A DNA stretch of 64,000 nt from Thalassospira profundimaris (GCF_003326755.1 NZ_JPWH01000015.1:56877-120876); one strand, 5' to 3'. Shown: positions 45,865 through 54,584, counted from the first letter of the stretch. The notes: generated by a model not told the origin, from the sequence alone. Made by a program: numbers and translations.

Positions 45865-46639
45865 CTAGAGGCGGCGCTGGTGGCGAAGGAGCTTGCGATA
45901 GCCGCCAGCGATCAGGTCACGCCCCTCGCGAAGGAGGCTGGAGACGGCAAAGCGGGCCGAGGAGACCTGCCATTCATCGCGGTCCAGGCGACCGGTCCGG
46001 AACAGGACCTCGGCGATCTGCTTCTGGGTCGCACCATGGAAGGCGGCGTCCGAGGCTTGAAGGACACGCCGGAGGCGCGCTTTTTGTTGCGCGGTCAGAC
46101 GGGTGTCGCGGGGGATGGATCGACGGCGGTGCTGGTTCGCCAGGAGCCGCTGGATTGCCTCGATGCGGTCGAGACCCTCAGGGCCGAGAGGAACGGTGGC
46201 CACAAGCCTGTGGCGGGACCCAGAAGGGGCGACAAGATGCAGGTACGTCCCGTCCGGCAGCCTGTGGCGCAGGTGCTCCCCCATCGGGGACGGTCTGTCC
46301 GTCGAGGCGACGATGTCCTCGCTGAGACGATCAGCCTCTCCGCCAAGTGCCTCGGGGGCGGCAACGAGCACCACGGCACTCGTGTCGACCGCCGGACACC
46401 AGAACACCTCCGCTACGCAAGCGGGCAGCCCGGGTCGGATCGGGAAAGCACAACCCCCATCGACGGCCGACCTGATCCATCAGATCAACCCTCTCCGGGG
46501 GTTCTCCTGCGAGCTTCGCGTAATCATGCTGATATTCGGGATTGCGGCGCAGGCATTCCCAGCCGAGGTCCGGCGCGGCCAGATTATCGAGATAGTCGTA
46601 GGCGGCCTGGTCACGCCAATTCGAGCGATCAGGTTGCAT
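45865..46639 (-). CDS. FseA-like activator in two overlapping frames (DUF6499 + DUF2285), probable +1 frameshift
   Basis: Frame 0 starts at 46639 (MQPDRSNWRDQAAYDYL) and alone ends at 46331 (102 aa). The +1 frame is open from 46479 to 45865 and holds the DUF2285 domain (VFWCPAVDTSAVVLVAAPEA, GLDRIEAIQRLL). Shifting +1 at TTT-C-CCG (46447-46441) joins residues 1-65 to 192 more, giving a continuous 257-residue protein with the usual fused length. FseA of ICEMlSymR7A is made by exactly such a +1 programmed shift between a small N-terminal ORF and a DUF2285 ORF. A real frameshift mutation or a sequencing error is the alternative. Confidence 0.72.
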
Positions 46640-46745
46640 GGCATCGCTTCTCCCCTAGGTTGATCATGAGAAAGGATTCCAAGAGATCAATCACTTGGGA
46701 AGCCCGCTACAAGGCATCAGGTGATGCGCACGGCGCATCACCTCC

Positions 46746-47021
46746 TCAGCCGGTTCGCCCCGCCGCCAACTGCCGATAGCCCTCGGAACTCAACCAGCGC
46801 GCGCGTTCAAGATGGGCGTCGTGGACCAGGCGCGCCCGCTCCGGCTCTTTCTGCGTATCGAGGCCCAAGATGATCTGCGCCGCTTCCTGCCAGCTCGCGC
46901 CCTCGTCTGCAGCATCGAGCAAACGCATATACTGCGCCATGTGGCGACGGTCATACTCCGTGACCACGCCCCCCTGCGGCGGCACACCCTGCAAGCTGCT
47001 GATCGTCACGCGCATCCCCAC
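46746..47021 (-). CDS. DUF2285 protein, QseM-like antiactivator candidate
   Basis: A 91-residue protein with a single DUF2285 domain (YDRRHMAQYMRLLDAADEGA, then ERARLVHDAHLERARWL). In the Mesorhizobium system, QseM is a stand-alone DUF2285 protein that binds and inhibits FseA and TraR. Its place 107 bp upstream of the FseA-like gene and downstream of an XRE regulator supports that role. An internal start (GTG ACC GAG) is possible. Confidence 0.72.
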   Translation of the reverse strand: MGMRVTISSLQGVPPQGGVVTEYDRRHMAQYMRLLDAADEGASWQEAAQIILGLDTQKEPERARLVHDAHLERARWLSSEGYRQLAAGRTG

Positions 47022-47114
47022 GGCGTTTGCTGCACAAACCTAACACAGCCAGTCGACAGTTTTGTGAGCACGGCGTTAGCGCAATTCGGCTCCCTGCAAA
47101 ACCCGCCGGAAAGG

Positions 47115-47363
47115 TCAGGCCTTTGAGGCGGCCTTCGCCTGAACATGCATCACTCCAATCCCCTGGTCGGAATTCAGGAGCAGAATGCCATTCGCCTCGA
47201 AAGCCCGTCGGACCTGATCGCGCGTGGTCTCATAGACCTCGAGCCCGCTTTCGGATTCGAGGCGCTTGAGCGCGGTCAAAGATACCCGGGCCTCATCCGC
47301 AAGCTGCTCCTGTGTCCAGCCAAGAAGCGCCCGCGCGGCCCGTGATTGTCGGGCGGTGATCAT
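47115..47363 (-). CDS. XRE-family HTH regulator (QseC-like)
   Basis: An 82-residue repressor with the HTH QSRAARALLGWTQEQLADEA and VSLTALKRLESESG, followed by a short beta/alpha tail. ATG 47363 is chosen over the frame's earlier start at 47393 on family grounds. Small XRE proteins paired with a DUF2285 gene switch transfer in related elements. The operator 47406-47420 lies in its own promoter. Confidence 0.85.
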   Translation of the reverse strand: MITARQSRAARALLGWTQEQLADEARVSLTALKRLESESGLEVYETTRDQVRRAFEANGILLLNSDQGIGVMHVQAKAASKA

Positions 47364-47405
47364 GCAGATCACCTCCCATCCGGCCCGGCGCAAACGCCAG
47401 AACTA

Positions 47406-47420
47406 CGACTATTATAGTCG
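47406..47420 (-). promoter_or_regulatory. Palindromic operator with embedded -10 upstream of the XRE gene
   Basis: CGACTATTATAGTCG is a 6-3-6 perfect palindrome. On the minus strand its centre contains TATAAT, so a protein bound here would cover the -10 of the XRE gene. Confidence 0.65.
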
Positions 47421-47557
47421 CATAATGAAAATTCGCCACTAAAATTCTGACGTGTTTACATCGCGGTTCCGCTTTGGCCTTGCAAATTTCGGGAACTGAT
47501 TCGGTTGCCCGGCTTGGCGGTCGGCCCCGGCCTTTCGACCGGGGCCTCGCGACGGCG

Positions 47558-47881
47558 TTATTCGCCGCGGCGACCGTTGGGGCGGGACCAGATCAGAGCG
47601 TAGCTCTCGCCGTCCTCGTCGTCGAAGAGGTTGGCGTAGATCGGGGCGGTGAAGCTCGGATCGTCCAGCTTGAGGCCCAGATAGTCGCGGCCCTCATTGG
47701 ACCGCTTGGACCAGGCGGCACCGATCTCGGCGCGGCCGACCAGGACCCGGTGGCTGGGGGCGTTCTCGCCGGTGGCGCGGGTGTCGGGAACGATGCGCAC
47801 GCCCTGGACCTGGACGCTGAGGGTGACGATTTCGCCGGTGAATTCGTTGCCGGCCTTCTTGAAGGTGCCGATGGTTGCCAT
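47558..47881 (-). CDS. DUF736 protein (typical)
   Basis: A 107-residue protein beginning MATIGTFKKAGNEFTGEIVT, with GAAWSKRSNEGRDYLGLKLD and YALIWSRPNGRRGE. ATG 47881 is the family start, although the frame is open to 47992. It lies alone upstream of the XRE gene. Function unknown. Confidence 0.92.
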   Translation of the reverse strand: MATIGTFKKAGNEFTGEIVTLSVQVQGVRIVPDTRATGENAPSHRVLVGRAEIGAAWSKRSNEGRDYLGLKLDDPSFTAPIYANLFDDEDGESYALIWSRPNGRRGE

Positions 47882-48651
47882 TTTAAGTCTCCGTTTTCCG
47901 TTTCCGGGTCCGCACCATTGCGGCCCGATGGCGATCGACAGGCCGGAGACGACCGACGGCGCACCCCCGGCGTGCCGGGGGCCGGACAGCAAAGGCAGAA
48001 CTTTCTTGTTCCGCGCGGAATGGCGGCTCTGCCGTCAGGGGAAGAAAGCTATGGCGGCGCTGTTGCGCCAAGCCGGTCGAGGCGTAGCCGATCTTCGGCC
48101 AGATCAGGCCATTGAAAGGGCCGTATGGAGCGGACATGGGACGAGCAAGGAACGGAGACGATGGCAACGGCGGATGCTCATCAGCCTGACCGGCAACGAA
48201 TTCACCGGCGGATTTGCTTACCCGTGACAGGCCATGCGCATCACGCTCCAGGCGCCCCGCCCAACGTAACGCCCCCGATCACAGGTGCGATTTGCCGCTC
48301 GAACGGTCCATCGCCTCCACTGCACGACCACGTCCTCGATGCCTGCCTCGTGCCGATCCGCATACCGCCCAAAACCAGCATTCGAATGACCGGGATGCTG
48401 CGTTGCCACATTTGTCCAAACGTTCTTGCGATGAGTGGCGCAGTGAAACGCGCGTGATGGATGCCATAATGCCACGGGTGCTACAGAAATCATAAGACCA
48501 AGGGTGGTCCAGCTCACCACGGACCTCGGGAGTTCAACCGGGTCGAACTGGGCAATTGAAAGTGCGATGGCTACTAGCTGGTCAAATGATCAATGATCGT
48601 TCAGGTTGGAACAAGTGACTTTTCGAACAGGCATAAGAGGGCCGTCAAACC
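47882..48651. other. Long non-coding stretch with a possible DUF736 remnant
   Basis: 770 bp without a real gene. The left part holds the DUF736 promoter. On the plus strand near 48176-48225 the frame reads SLTGNEFTGGFAYP, recalling the GNEFTGE of DUF736 in the opposite orientation, which may be a ghost copy. The rest is featureless and should contain the DUF3800 promoter near its right end. Confidence 0.4.
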
Positions 48652-49800
48652 ATGGGACAGACAGAAGCCTTCATCGACCGTGCCCATTCTGCGCCCTTGG
48701 CATACTATATCGATGAAAGCGGAAATACTGGCGACCTGACCAAGGCAGGGGGCGAAACCTATGGCTTTGAGCAGCGTATGTTCACGCTTGCCGCTGTGGG
48801 CTGCGAGCTCGACGATGCGTTCATGGAGAGGTTCAATGTCCTCAGGACAGCGCATCGCATGCAATCTCCAGAAGTAAAATCTCGACAAGCCTATGAACGG
48901 CCACAATTCGTCTCCGACCTTCTCGATCTGCTCGAGGAGCGCGGTTGCCCGATCTTCATCGAGGCCGTTGACAAACACTATTTCGTTATCGCGAATATCA
49001 TAGATCGGATCGTCGTTCCCTATCTCGGGGCATGCGACGTCCAGCCGCGCTCGCTATGGATAAAGGGGGTAATGGCGGATCATATGGCGATTTATGGGCC
49101 GCCTGAGTTAGCCCAGGCCTTCGTCGCTTGCTGCCAGAGCCGTGACTACGCCGAGGTCCGCGACTTCTACAAGCAGATCATCCGGTGGGCTGAGACAAGC
49201 CGGCTTCCAACTGAAGGGGTTGCCGATGCTTTCGTCCGCTTTACCCGTGACAGCCTCAAGGATTTTCGAAAGCTTCCGAAGGCAAAGGCGGTGGAGAATG
49301 CACTGCCAATCCCGGACACCTCACCAAAGGGCAAGCTTCTATGGGTCTTGCCAAATCTGACATCCTTCACCCACGTTTATGCCCGGATCAACCGCTTCCT
49401 AGAAAAGCAGGTCTCGGGCGTGACGCTCTTCCATGACGAGCAGCTTCAGTTCGGAGACGTCTTGCGCCAGAATAAGGGGGTGATGGAGAGTTTCAACGCT
49501 CTAAACATGCAGCTGCCGCTAAAGACGGCGGATTTCGAGTTCTCAGCATCAGCGGAGCTGGAGTTCGTTTGCTCTCACGACAGCATCGGCATTCAGATTG
49601 CCGATGTCCTCGCTGGCTTTGTTTCTAGATACATCCAGCAGGCTGTCTGGGGTGGAATAGAGATGGATGCTAACAGAATGGCCATATTTAACAGAATTGT
49701 AGATACCGGTGAGCGCGAGCGAGGTACAGGGATGAACATCGTAGCCCCCGAAAGTCTGCTCCGTTTTCTCGGCATTTCGCCACGAGCAAATTATATATAA
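48652..49800 (+). CDS. DUF3800 protein (RNase H-fold, putative nuclease)
   Basis: A 382-residue protein with the DUF3800 signature YYIDESGNTGDL near residues 18-29, an internal FHDEQLQFGDVL, and the C-terminal SIGIQIADVLAGFVSRYIQ. DUF3800 has an RNase H-like core whose acidic residues probably bind metal, but no reaction is established. Such genes are common beside phage-defence and mobile-element cargo. It is the first gene of the plus-strand cassette; a 68-bp gap precedes the radical SAM gene. Confidence 0.83.
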   Translation: MGQTEAFIDRAHSAPLAYYIDESGNTGDLTKAGGETYGFEQRMFTLAAVGCELDDAFMERFNVLRTAHRMQSPEVKSRQAYERPQFVSDLLDLLEERGCPIFIEAVDKHYFVIANIIDRIVVPYLGACDVQPRSLWIKGVMADHMAIYGPPELAQAFVACCQSRDYAEVRDFYKQIIRWAETSRLPTEGVADAFVRFTRDSLKDFRKLPKAKAVENALPIPDTSPKGKLLWVLPNLTSFTHVYARINRFLEKQVSGVTLFHDEQLQFGDVLRQNKGVMESFNALNMQLPLKTADFEFSASAELEFVCSHDSIGIQIADVLAGFVSRYIQQAVWGGIEMDANRMAIFNRIVDTGERERGTGMNIVAPESLLRFLGISPRANYI

Positions 49801-49868
49801 CCGTCATTACGGAATAGAAATGTCCGCCCTTCTGGCGAAAAGGACACGGGATTGAGGAGGAAGTTGCA

Positions 49869-51005
49869 ATGGAAGCGGTTGGCGATCTGGAGCGGGAAAG
49901 GCATCTTAGAAAAGCACCCAGGAATCTCCCCGCCTCCCTTCGCAATGTCGTAGAATACCGAAAGTCCGGCCTCAGTCTGAACCACGTTGTCGGGTGCCCG
50001 CTCGATTGCGGCTACTGCGTACGGCATATGTTCGACAACTTCGAGATGAAGCGGCCCCACCTCGTGGTGGATGATGAAGAGGCTGTAAGCGCGTTGATCT
50101 CGCATTGGGCATTTGTTCCTCATGTCACCCCCGTCCAAATATTCAATCGCGCGACTGACCCCTTTCTGCCTCTCGTGAAGCAGCACATGCTGCACACTCT
50201 CGAACTGCTAGATGGGCATGGGTTTGGAAATCACGTGCTAGTAATCACCCGCTGGAAGGTCACGCCTGAGGATGCCGAGCGCCTTGAGCGCCTACGTCAT
50301 CTCAAGGTCACGGTTCTGGTGACTTGGTCTGGCATTGCGGACCCTCGTCTCGAACCGGTCGATAGCGTAATCGCGGAAAGGTCGCTTGAGGTACTTTGTA
50401 AGCATGCCAGCCGTACAAAGAGGATCCTCTACTGGCGCCCTATAATAGCCGGTGTGAACGACACCGATGAATGTATCGCCAGGGCTAGTGCGCTGTCGCG
50501 CTTCGCAGACGCCACCGTCTTCACTGGCCTGTTTCATCGGGAGCAAATCCGCGCACACTTTCGCTCCGCAGGTGTCGAAGATATCTATCATGACGTGCCT
50601 AGGCGCAAGATCCTCCCGCGCGAGGTCGAGCAACACATCCTGCGTCGATACTTTGGCGCTCCGATTTTCCGCAAGACCTCTTGTGGTATCGCCTACGCGC
50701 ACGGCGAAGCCGATTACAACGGTCATTATGGCATCCGGGAAATATGCGACATCTGCCCGCCGGACCAGATCAGGATCTGCGCGGCGGGGCATCGGAGGCC
50801 CTCACCCAACCGGCTGTCATCGCTCGTCCAGATGGTCGGTCTGGACCCTGGACGGATTGAAGTATCTGAAGGAAAGGTGATTGTTGAGGGCAGCACCGAG
50901 CAGCAGCGCTATTTCATCCAGCATTCCTTAGGGTTCCAGGTACATGATCGTACGCAGCCGCATCTGCCTGAGCGACACGGCCGCGCCGAGGAGGGCTGGA
51001 ATTGA
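49869..51005 (+). CDS. Radical SAM enzyme with extra C-terminal cysteine cluster
   Basis: A 378-residue enzyme. The SAM-cleaving [4Fe-4S] is bound by C43-x3-C47-x2-C50 (VGCPLDCGYC). A partial TIM barrel follows (RILYWRPIIAGVNDTDECIA). The C-terminal third adds TSCGIAYAHGE and ICDICPPDQIRIC, four or more Cys that could hold an auxiliary cluster. The substrate is unknown; neighbours are an exonuclease and a nucleotide-kinase-like P-loop protein, suggesting a nucleotide or RNA substrate. A strong GAGGAGG site precedes the ATG. The stop overlaps the next start by 4 bp. Confidence 0.85.
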   Translation: MEAVGDLERERHLRKAPRNLPASLRNVVEYRKSGLSLNHVVGCPLDCGYCVRHMFDNFEMKRPHLVVDDEEAVSALISHWAFVPHVTPVQIFNRATDPFLPLVKQHMLHTLELLDGHGFGNHVLVITRWKVTPEDAERLERLRHLKVTVLVTWSGIADPRLEPVDSVIAERSLEVLCKHASRTKRILYWRPIIAGVNDTDECIARASALSRFADATVFTGLFHREQIRAHFRSAGVEDIYHDVPRRKILPREVEQHILRRYFGAPIFRKTSCGIAYAHGEADYNGHYGIREICDICPPDQIRICAAGHRRPSPNRLSSLVQMVGLDPGRIEVSEGKVIVEGSTEQQRYFIQHSLGFQVHDRTQPHLPERHGRAEEGWN

Positions 51006-51583
51006 ACGAGATAATGTGGGCTGTCGATGTAGAGGGCAGCGGAAAATCTCCCCCTGAGATCGTCGAGTTGGCGATCGCCGAGATGAAGGGGCTGACCCTG
51101 ACCGGGCGCCGCAAGCATTGGCGCTTCAAGCCGAAGAAGGGCATCTCCCCGATGGCATCCCACATCCATGGCATCTGGGATGAGGACGTGGTCGATGCGC
51201 CCGATATCGAGGATGTGGCCGATGACGTCCTAATGTGGCTGGAGGACAAGGCCATCGTCGGTCATAATGTCAAAGTCGAGGTAGACATCCTCAGCCAGGC
51301 ACTTGAAGGGTGGGAACCCACAGCGGCCTATGACACGTTAAAGATCGCGCGGCGCCTACTCCCCGCAGAGGAGAAGCACGGGCTGGAGTACCTCGGATCC
51401 AAGCTGGGCCTGAGCCCACGGGCTGAGAAAATCACCGGCGGGAACAGCCATTCTGCTCCCTTTGATGCGGTGTTGTCAGCTATCCTTCTGGACCACATGC
51501 TGCGTGACCGGACAGAGGAAGACCAGCGCGCGATTCTTGCCGGTGCGGACATTCTCGACAGCGCCCAGGGCTCGTTTCTATGA
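51002..51583 (+). CDS. DnaQ-like 3'-5' exonuclease (DEDDh)
   Basis: A 193-residue single-domain exonuclease. Motif I is AVDVEGSG (Asp, Glu), motif II GHNVKVEVDIL (Asp), motif III HSAPFDAVLSAIL (His and Asp). The order fits the DEDDh superfamily of DNA/RNA 3'-5' exonucleases. It uses a TTG start that overlaps the radical SAM stop (TTGA), and its own stop overlaps the next ATG. It may trim nucleic acid in a processing or sensing role; there is no polymerase nearby. Confidence 0.85.
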   Translation: MNEIMWAVDVEGSGKSPPEIVELAIAEMKGLTLTGRRKHWRFKPKKGISPMASHIHGIWDEDVVDAPDIEDVADDVLMWLEDKAIVGHNVKVEVDILSQALEGWEPTAAYDTLKIARRLLPAEEKHGLEYLGSKLGLSPRAEKITGGNSHSAPFDAVLSAILLDHMLRDRTEEDQRAILAGADILDSAQGSFL

Positions 51584-52167
51584 GACGCTCACCATTCCGC
51601 ATTGCGGTCGCAGGAACGCATTCCACCGGCAAGACGACCTTCCTCACACGGCTGAAGGAGCTGTTTGAGCAGCGCGGGCTTGCCGTGGTCTACGTCCACG
51701 ACAGCGCGGCCAATGCCAAGCAGAAAGGCTTCCCGATCCTTACGGACCACACCTTTGAAAGCACGGCCTGGCTGATTGCGAGGGCCATCGAGCTGGAAAC
51801 CGAGGCCACCATCTCGGCAGACGTCATCCTCGTGGACCGTCCTGTGACGGACGCTCTCGGATACCTTCAGGCTGCGCTCCTGCACACCTCCAGGTCGATA
51901 GCACCGGCCCGCTTACAGGCACTGGAGAGGATCTGCGAGGCTTGGGCGCCCGAATACGACCTCGCTTTCGTTACGGTACTTGATCCATCCGTCGAACTCG
52001 GTGAGGGGCGAGACGGGGATGTGCTTTTTCGCGTGAGGGCCGCCGAGGAGGTGGCCCGAGTGGTCGATAGGTTCATGCCCGACCGCCACCTTCTTCGCTA
52101 TGGCGGCGCGGACGCAGCGTTGGCGCTCGCCATCGCAGCTTTCGACGACCAACACCGCGGTGTCTGA
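51580..52167 (+). CDS. P-loop AAA_28/NadR-like kinase or ATPase
   Basis: A 195-residue P-loop protein. Walker A is VAGTHSTGKTTFLTRL (about residues 10-25), an acidic stretch VILVDRPVTDALGYLQ serves as Walker B, and an R-rich lid follows (EGRDGDVLFRVRAAEEVA). NadR-like and AAA_28 proteins phosphorylate ribosyl-nucleosides or act as small NTPases. It overlaps the exonuclease by 4 bp and is 2 bp from the aldo/keto reductase. Confidence 0.8.
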   Translation: MRRSPFRIAVAGTHSTGKTTFLTRLKELFEQRGLAVVYVHDSAANAKQKGFPILTDHTFESTAWLIARAIELETEATISADVILVDRPVTDALGYLQAALLHTSRSIAPARLQALERICEAWAPEYDLAFVTVLDPSVELGEGRDGDVLFRVRAAEEVARVVDRFMPDRHLLRYGGADAALALAIAAFDDQHRGV

Positions 52168-52169
52168 AT

Positions 52170-53114
52170 ATGGCTCGCGAGCATAATGATCCTGCTAGGA
52201 TCGCTGAAGACCGGGCGATCGCACTCGCGGGAAAGCGCCGCCTAGGCCTCGGCTGCATGGCGCTGACCGGGATTTATGGAGCCGTTGACCGTGAGCAAGC
52301 CGTCGCGACGATCACCGCGGCCCTAGATAACGGTGTCACGCTTTTTGACACAGCACCGCTGTATGGCAACGGCGCGAACGAAAAGTTGTTGGGCGAAGTG
52401 CTCTGCGGCCTCCCCACTACGACCATCGTCACCAAGTTCGGCCTCTATTCCGATGCTGGGGGTAGTTTATATCGCGATAGTCGGCCCGAAGCGATCAGGC
52501 AGTCTGTCGAGGCCTCATTGAGGCGCCTAAAGCGTGATCGTATCGACCTTCTACTCCAGCATCGTAGCGATCCCGATACGCCGGACGACGTAGTTCAGGC
52601 CTGCATCGAGGATCTGATCTCCGCAGGCAAGGTCGGCGAGTTCGGGCTCTCCAGCGTTTCTGCCGATCAAATCGCAGGGCGACCGATGGAACACACCCTT
52701 AGCGCTGTGCAAAACGAGCTGTCCTTGGTGACCGGCCAGAAGATCGAGGAAGTCGCTGCCACCACGGCGCGGGGGGCCTGCTTCATGGCCTTCTCCCCAT
52801 TAGGGAGAGGTTTCCTAACAGGTTCAGAACCTTCAGAGCCAGATGATCTCAGGACATCAATGTTGGCTTTTGCGCAGCGCTCTACAAGCGGGCATCCGCA
52901 TCGCGATGGTTCTGGTAACGAAATGGAGTTTAGGGAGTTGGTTTCCGCGCCCCAGGCGTTGGCATGGGTTTTGGCTCAGGGTGCCAACGTCGTTGCGATT
53001 CCCGGCTGTCGGTCCCCAAGCCAAGTTTCCGTGATTTTTGACGATCTCGATAGCCTTACCACGGTCCGTTTCCCTTTCATCCAAGACAAGATCGCTCAGA
53101 ATACGTCAGACTGA
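52170..53114 (+). CDS. Aldo/keto reductase family protein
   Basis: A 314-residue NAD(P)H-dependent TIM-barrel reductase. The catalytic tetrad is visible as Asp in LFDTAPLYG, Tyr in the same motif, Lys in VTKFGLY and His in LLLQHRSDP. Cofactor residues are in FMAFSPLGRGFLTG and VAIPGCRSPSQV. It is placed 2 bp after the P-loop gene, which is unusual for a housekeeping reductase and implies a job in the same pathway, for example reducing a carbonyl of a product from the radical SAM enzyme. Confidence 0.87.
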   Translation: MAREHNDPARIAEDRAIALAGKRRLGLGCMALTGIYGAVDREQAVATITAALDNGVTLFDTAPLYGNGANEKLLGEVLCGLPTTTIVTKFGLYSDAGGSLYRDSRPEAIRQSVEASLRRLKRDRIDLLLQHRSDPDTPDDVVQACIEDLISAGKVGEFGLSSVSADQIAGRPMEHTLSAVQNELSLVTGQKIEEVAATTARGACFMAFSPLGRGFLTGSEPSEPDDLRTSMLAFAQRSTSGHPHRDGSGNEMEFRELVSAPQALAWVLAQGANVVAIPGCRSPSQVSVIFDDLDSLTTVRFPFIQDKIAQNTSD

Positions 53115-53336
53115 AGGCACCCGATATACCCTGAGCTGAATCTCCTGCAGTTGGGGTCCTCTCCTTAGTGAATGAACGCATGATAGGTTCCCAAGAGCGG
53201 CCCCGGGGAATGGTGACGGCCAGCGCGGAAGAGCGGAGGTTGTGAGTGATGGCAACCCGATCGGGCTCCGTCAAACAGACAGGCTGGAGACTGCCCCAAA
53301 CCTGTCGTTCCAGTGTGTTTCAAAGAAAGGCAGCGC
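53115..53336. other. Convergent intergenic region
   Basis: 222 bp between the reductase (plus) and DUF2493 (minus) ends. No gene and no clear terminator are visible. Confidence 0.5.
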
Positions 53337-54263
53337 TCACGCGCCGCCTTCCGCCAGGCGATAGACCGGGATGCCCATCTTGCGTGCCTTGTCGGCGAGG
53401 TTTTCCTGAATGCCGGTTCCGGGGAAGACGATAACCCCGATCGGCATGGTATCGAGCATCCGGTCGTTGCGCTTGAAGGGCGCGGCCTTAGCGTGTCTCG
53501 TCCAGTCGGGCTTGAAAGCGACCTGCGCGACCTTGCGGTTGTCGGCCCAAGTGGCCGCGATGCGTTCCGCCCCTTTCGGCGAACCTCCGTGCAGGAGCAC
53601 CATGTCGGGGTGTTTGGCATGGACCTGATCGAGCCTGGCCCAGATCAGCCGGTGATCGGTGGTGTCGCCGCCCGAGAAGGCGATCTTCGGCCCGGCGGGT
53701 AGCAGCACCTCGTTGTCGGCCCTGCGCTTTGCGGCGATGAAGTCACGGCTGTCGATCATGGCCGAGGTCACCTGGCGATGGTTGACCCGTGATCCGGAGC
53801 GCGGCGACCAGGGCGTGCCGGTTGTGCGCAGGAAGAGGTCGGCGGCAGTGTCCCGGAAAGTCTCCATGCTGTCCCGGCGCTCGATCAGGTTTTGTCCTAT
53901 GCCGACCAGGGTCTCCAACTGGACGGATTTCACCTCGCTTCCGTCCTGTTCGCGCTGAAGACGCTTCTGAGCCTGCTCGTTGTCGTCGAGTTTGCGTTCG
54001 ATCCGCTCGACGGCGCGGTGGAAGGTGTTGACGGTGGACCACATGATCTCGTCTAGGTCGAAATCGAGGCTGGTGTCGGCCATGGTGGAGATCAGAGCAT
54101 CGAAGATGTCGGCAACTGCGCCCTGGATGGCGTTGTCCTCGGGCGTGATCCGGGGATCGGCCTCGCCCTCGGCGGGACGGTAGCCATAGAGTTCGAGCTC
54201 TTCGACGACATGGCCGGTGGGAGACGTGCTGTGATCGGGGTCGAATTCGTCATGGGCATACAT
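53337..54263 (-). CDS. DUF2493 (SLOG-fold) protein
   Basis: A 308-residue protein. The N-terminal 160 residues are helical (VNTFHRAVERIERKLDDNEQ). The C-terminal DUF2493 domain has a Rossmann-like nucleotide-binding pattern: KIAFSGGDTTDHRLIWARLD, VLLHGGSPKGAERIAATWA, GVIVFPGTGIQENLADKARK. SLOG proteins bind nucleotide-like ligands. It is a standard backbone gene of this island type, together with the toprim and strawberry-notch genes. Confidence 0.87.
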   Translation of the reverse strand: MYAHDEFDPDHSTSPTGHVVEELELYGYRPAEGEADPRITPEDNAIQGAVADIFDALISTMADTSLDFDLDEIMWSTVNTFHRAVERIERKLDDNEQAQKRLQREQDGSEVKSVQLETLVGIGQNLIERRDSMETFRDTAADLFLRTTGTPWSPRSGSRVNHRQVTSAMIDSRDFIAAKRRADNEVLLPAGPKIAFSGGDTTDHRLIWARLDQVHAKHPDMVLLHGGSPKGAERIAATWADNRKVAQVAFKPDWTRHAKAAPFKRNDRMLDTMPIGVIVFPGTGIQENLADKARKMGIPVYRLAEGGA

Positions 54264-54584
54264 GGGATGTGTCCTTCGGCTGGACCGCGACCGTCGCGGC
54301 CTTCATGGCGACGACAAGCCCACGGACGCTCCGGCCTGGCAGTCCGAGCCCTTTGGCTCAGGACCTTGATGGCAAAGCCCGGCTGATTTGCTTCGCGCTG
54401 TAAAGGCGGGCCTGCCCGCCGACGGAAATCAGTCGGGCGCCGCCATTGCTGGGCCGGAGCGTTTGTGGGCCGCTCGCCCTCTCAAGAAGGCCAAGGCGCG
54501 GCCCCCTTGCCGAGGTGCCGCAACCCCTTGCCCATGGCGGGATCGGTCATCTCCGAGCACGGCCCTCTCTGGATATTGTGCGCG
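54264..54584. other. DUF2493 upstream region
   Basis: 321 bp with GC-rich short hairpins (for example GGCGGGCCTGCCCGCC near 54408) but no gene. It should hold the DUF2493 promoter and the end of the toprim transcript. Confidence 0.4.

Noticed and set aside
45865..46639. Calling the DUF6499 and DUF2285 ORFs two independent genes
   Set aside because: The DUF2285 frame has no good start with a ribosome-binding site, and the fused family length is reproduced only by joining the frames. A sequencing error cannot be excluded from sequence alone.
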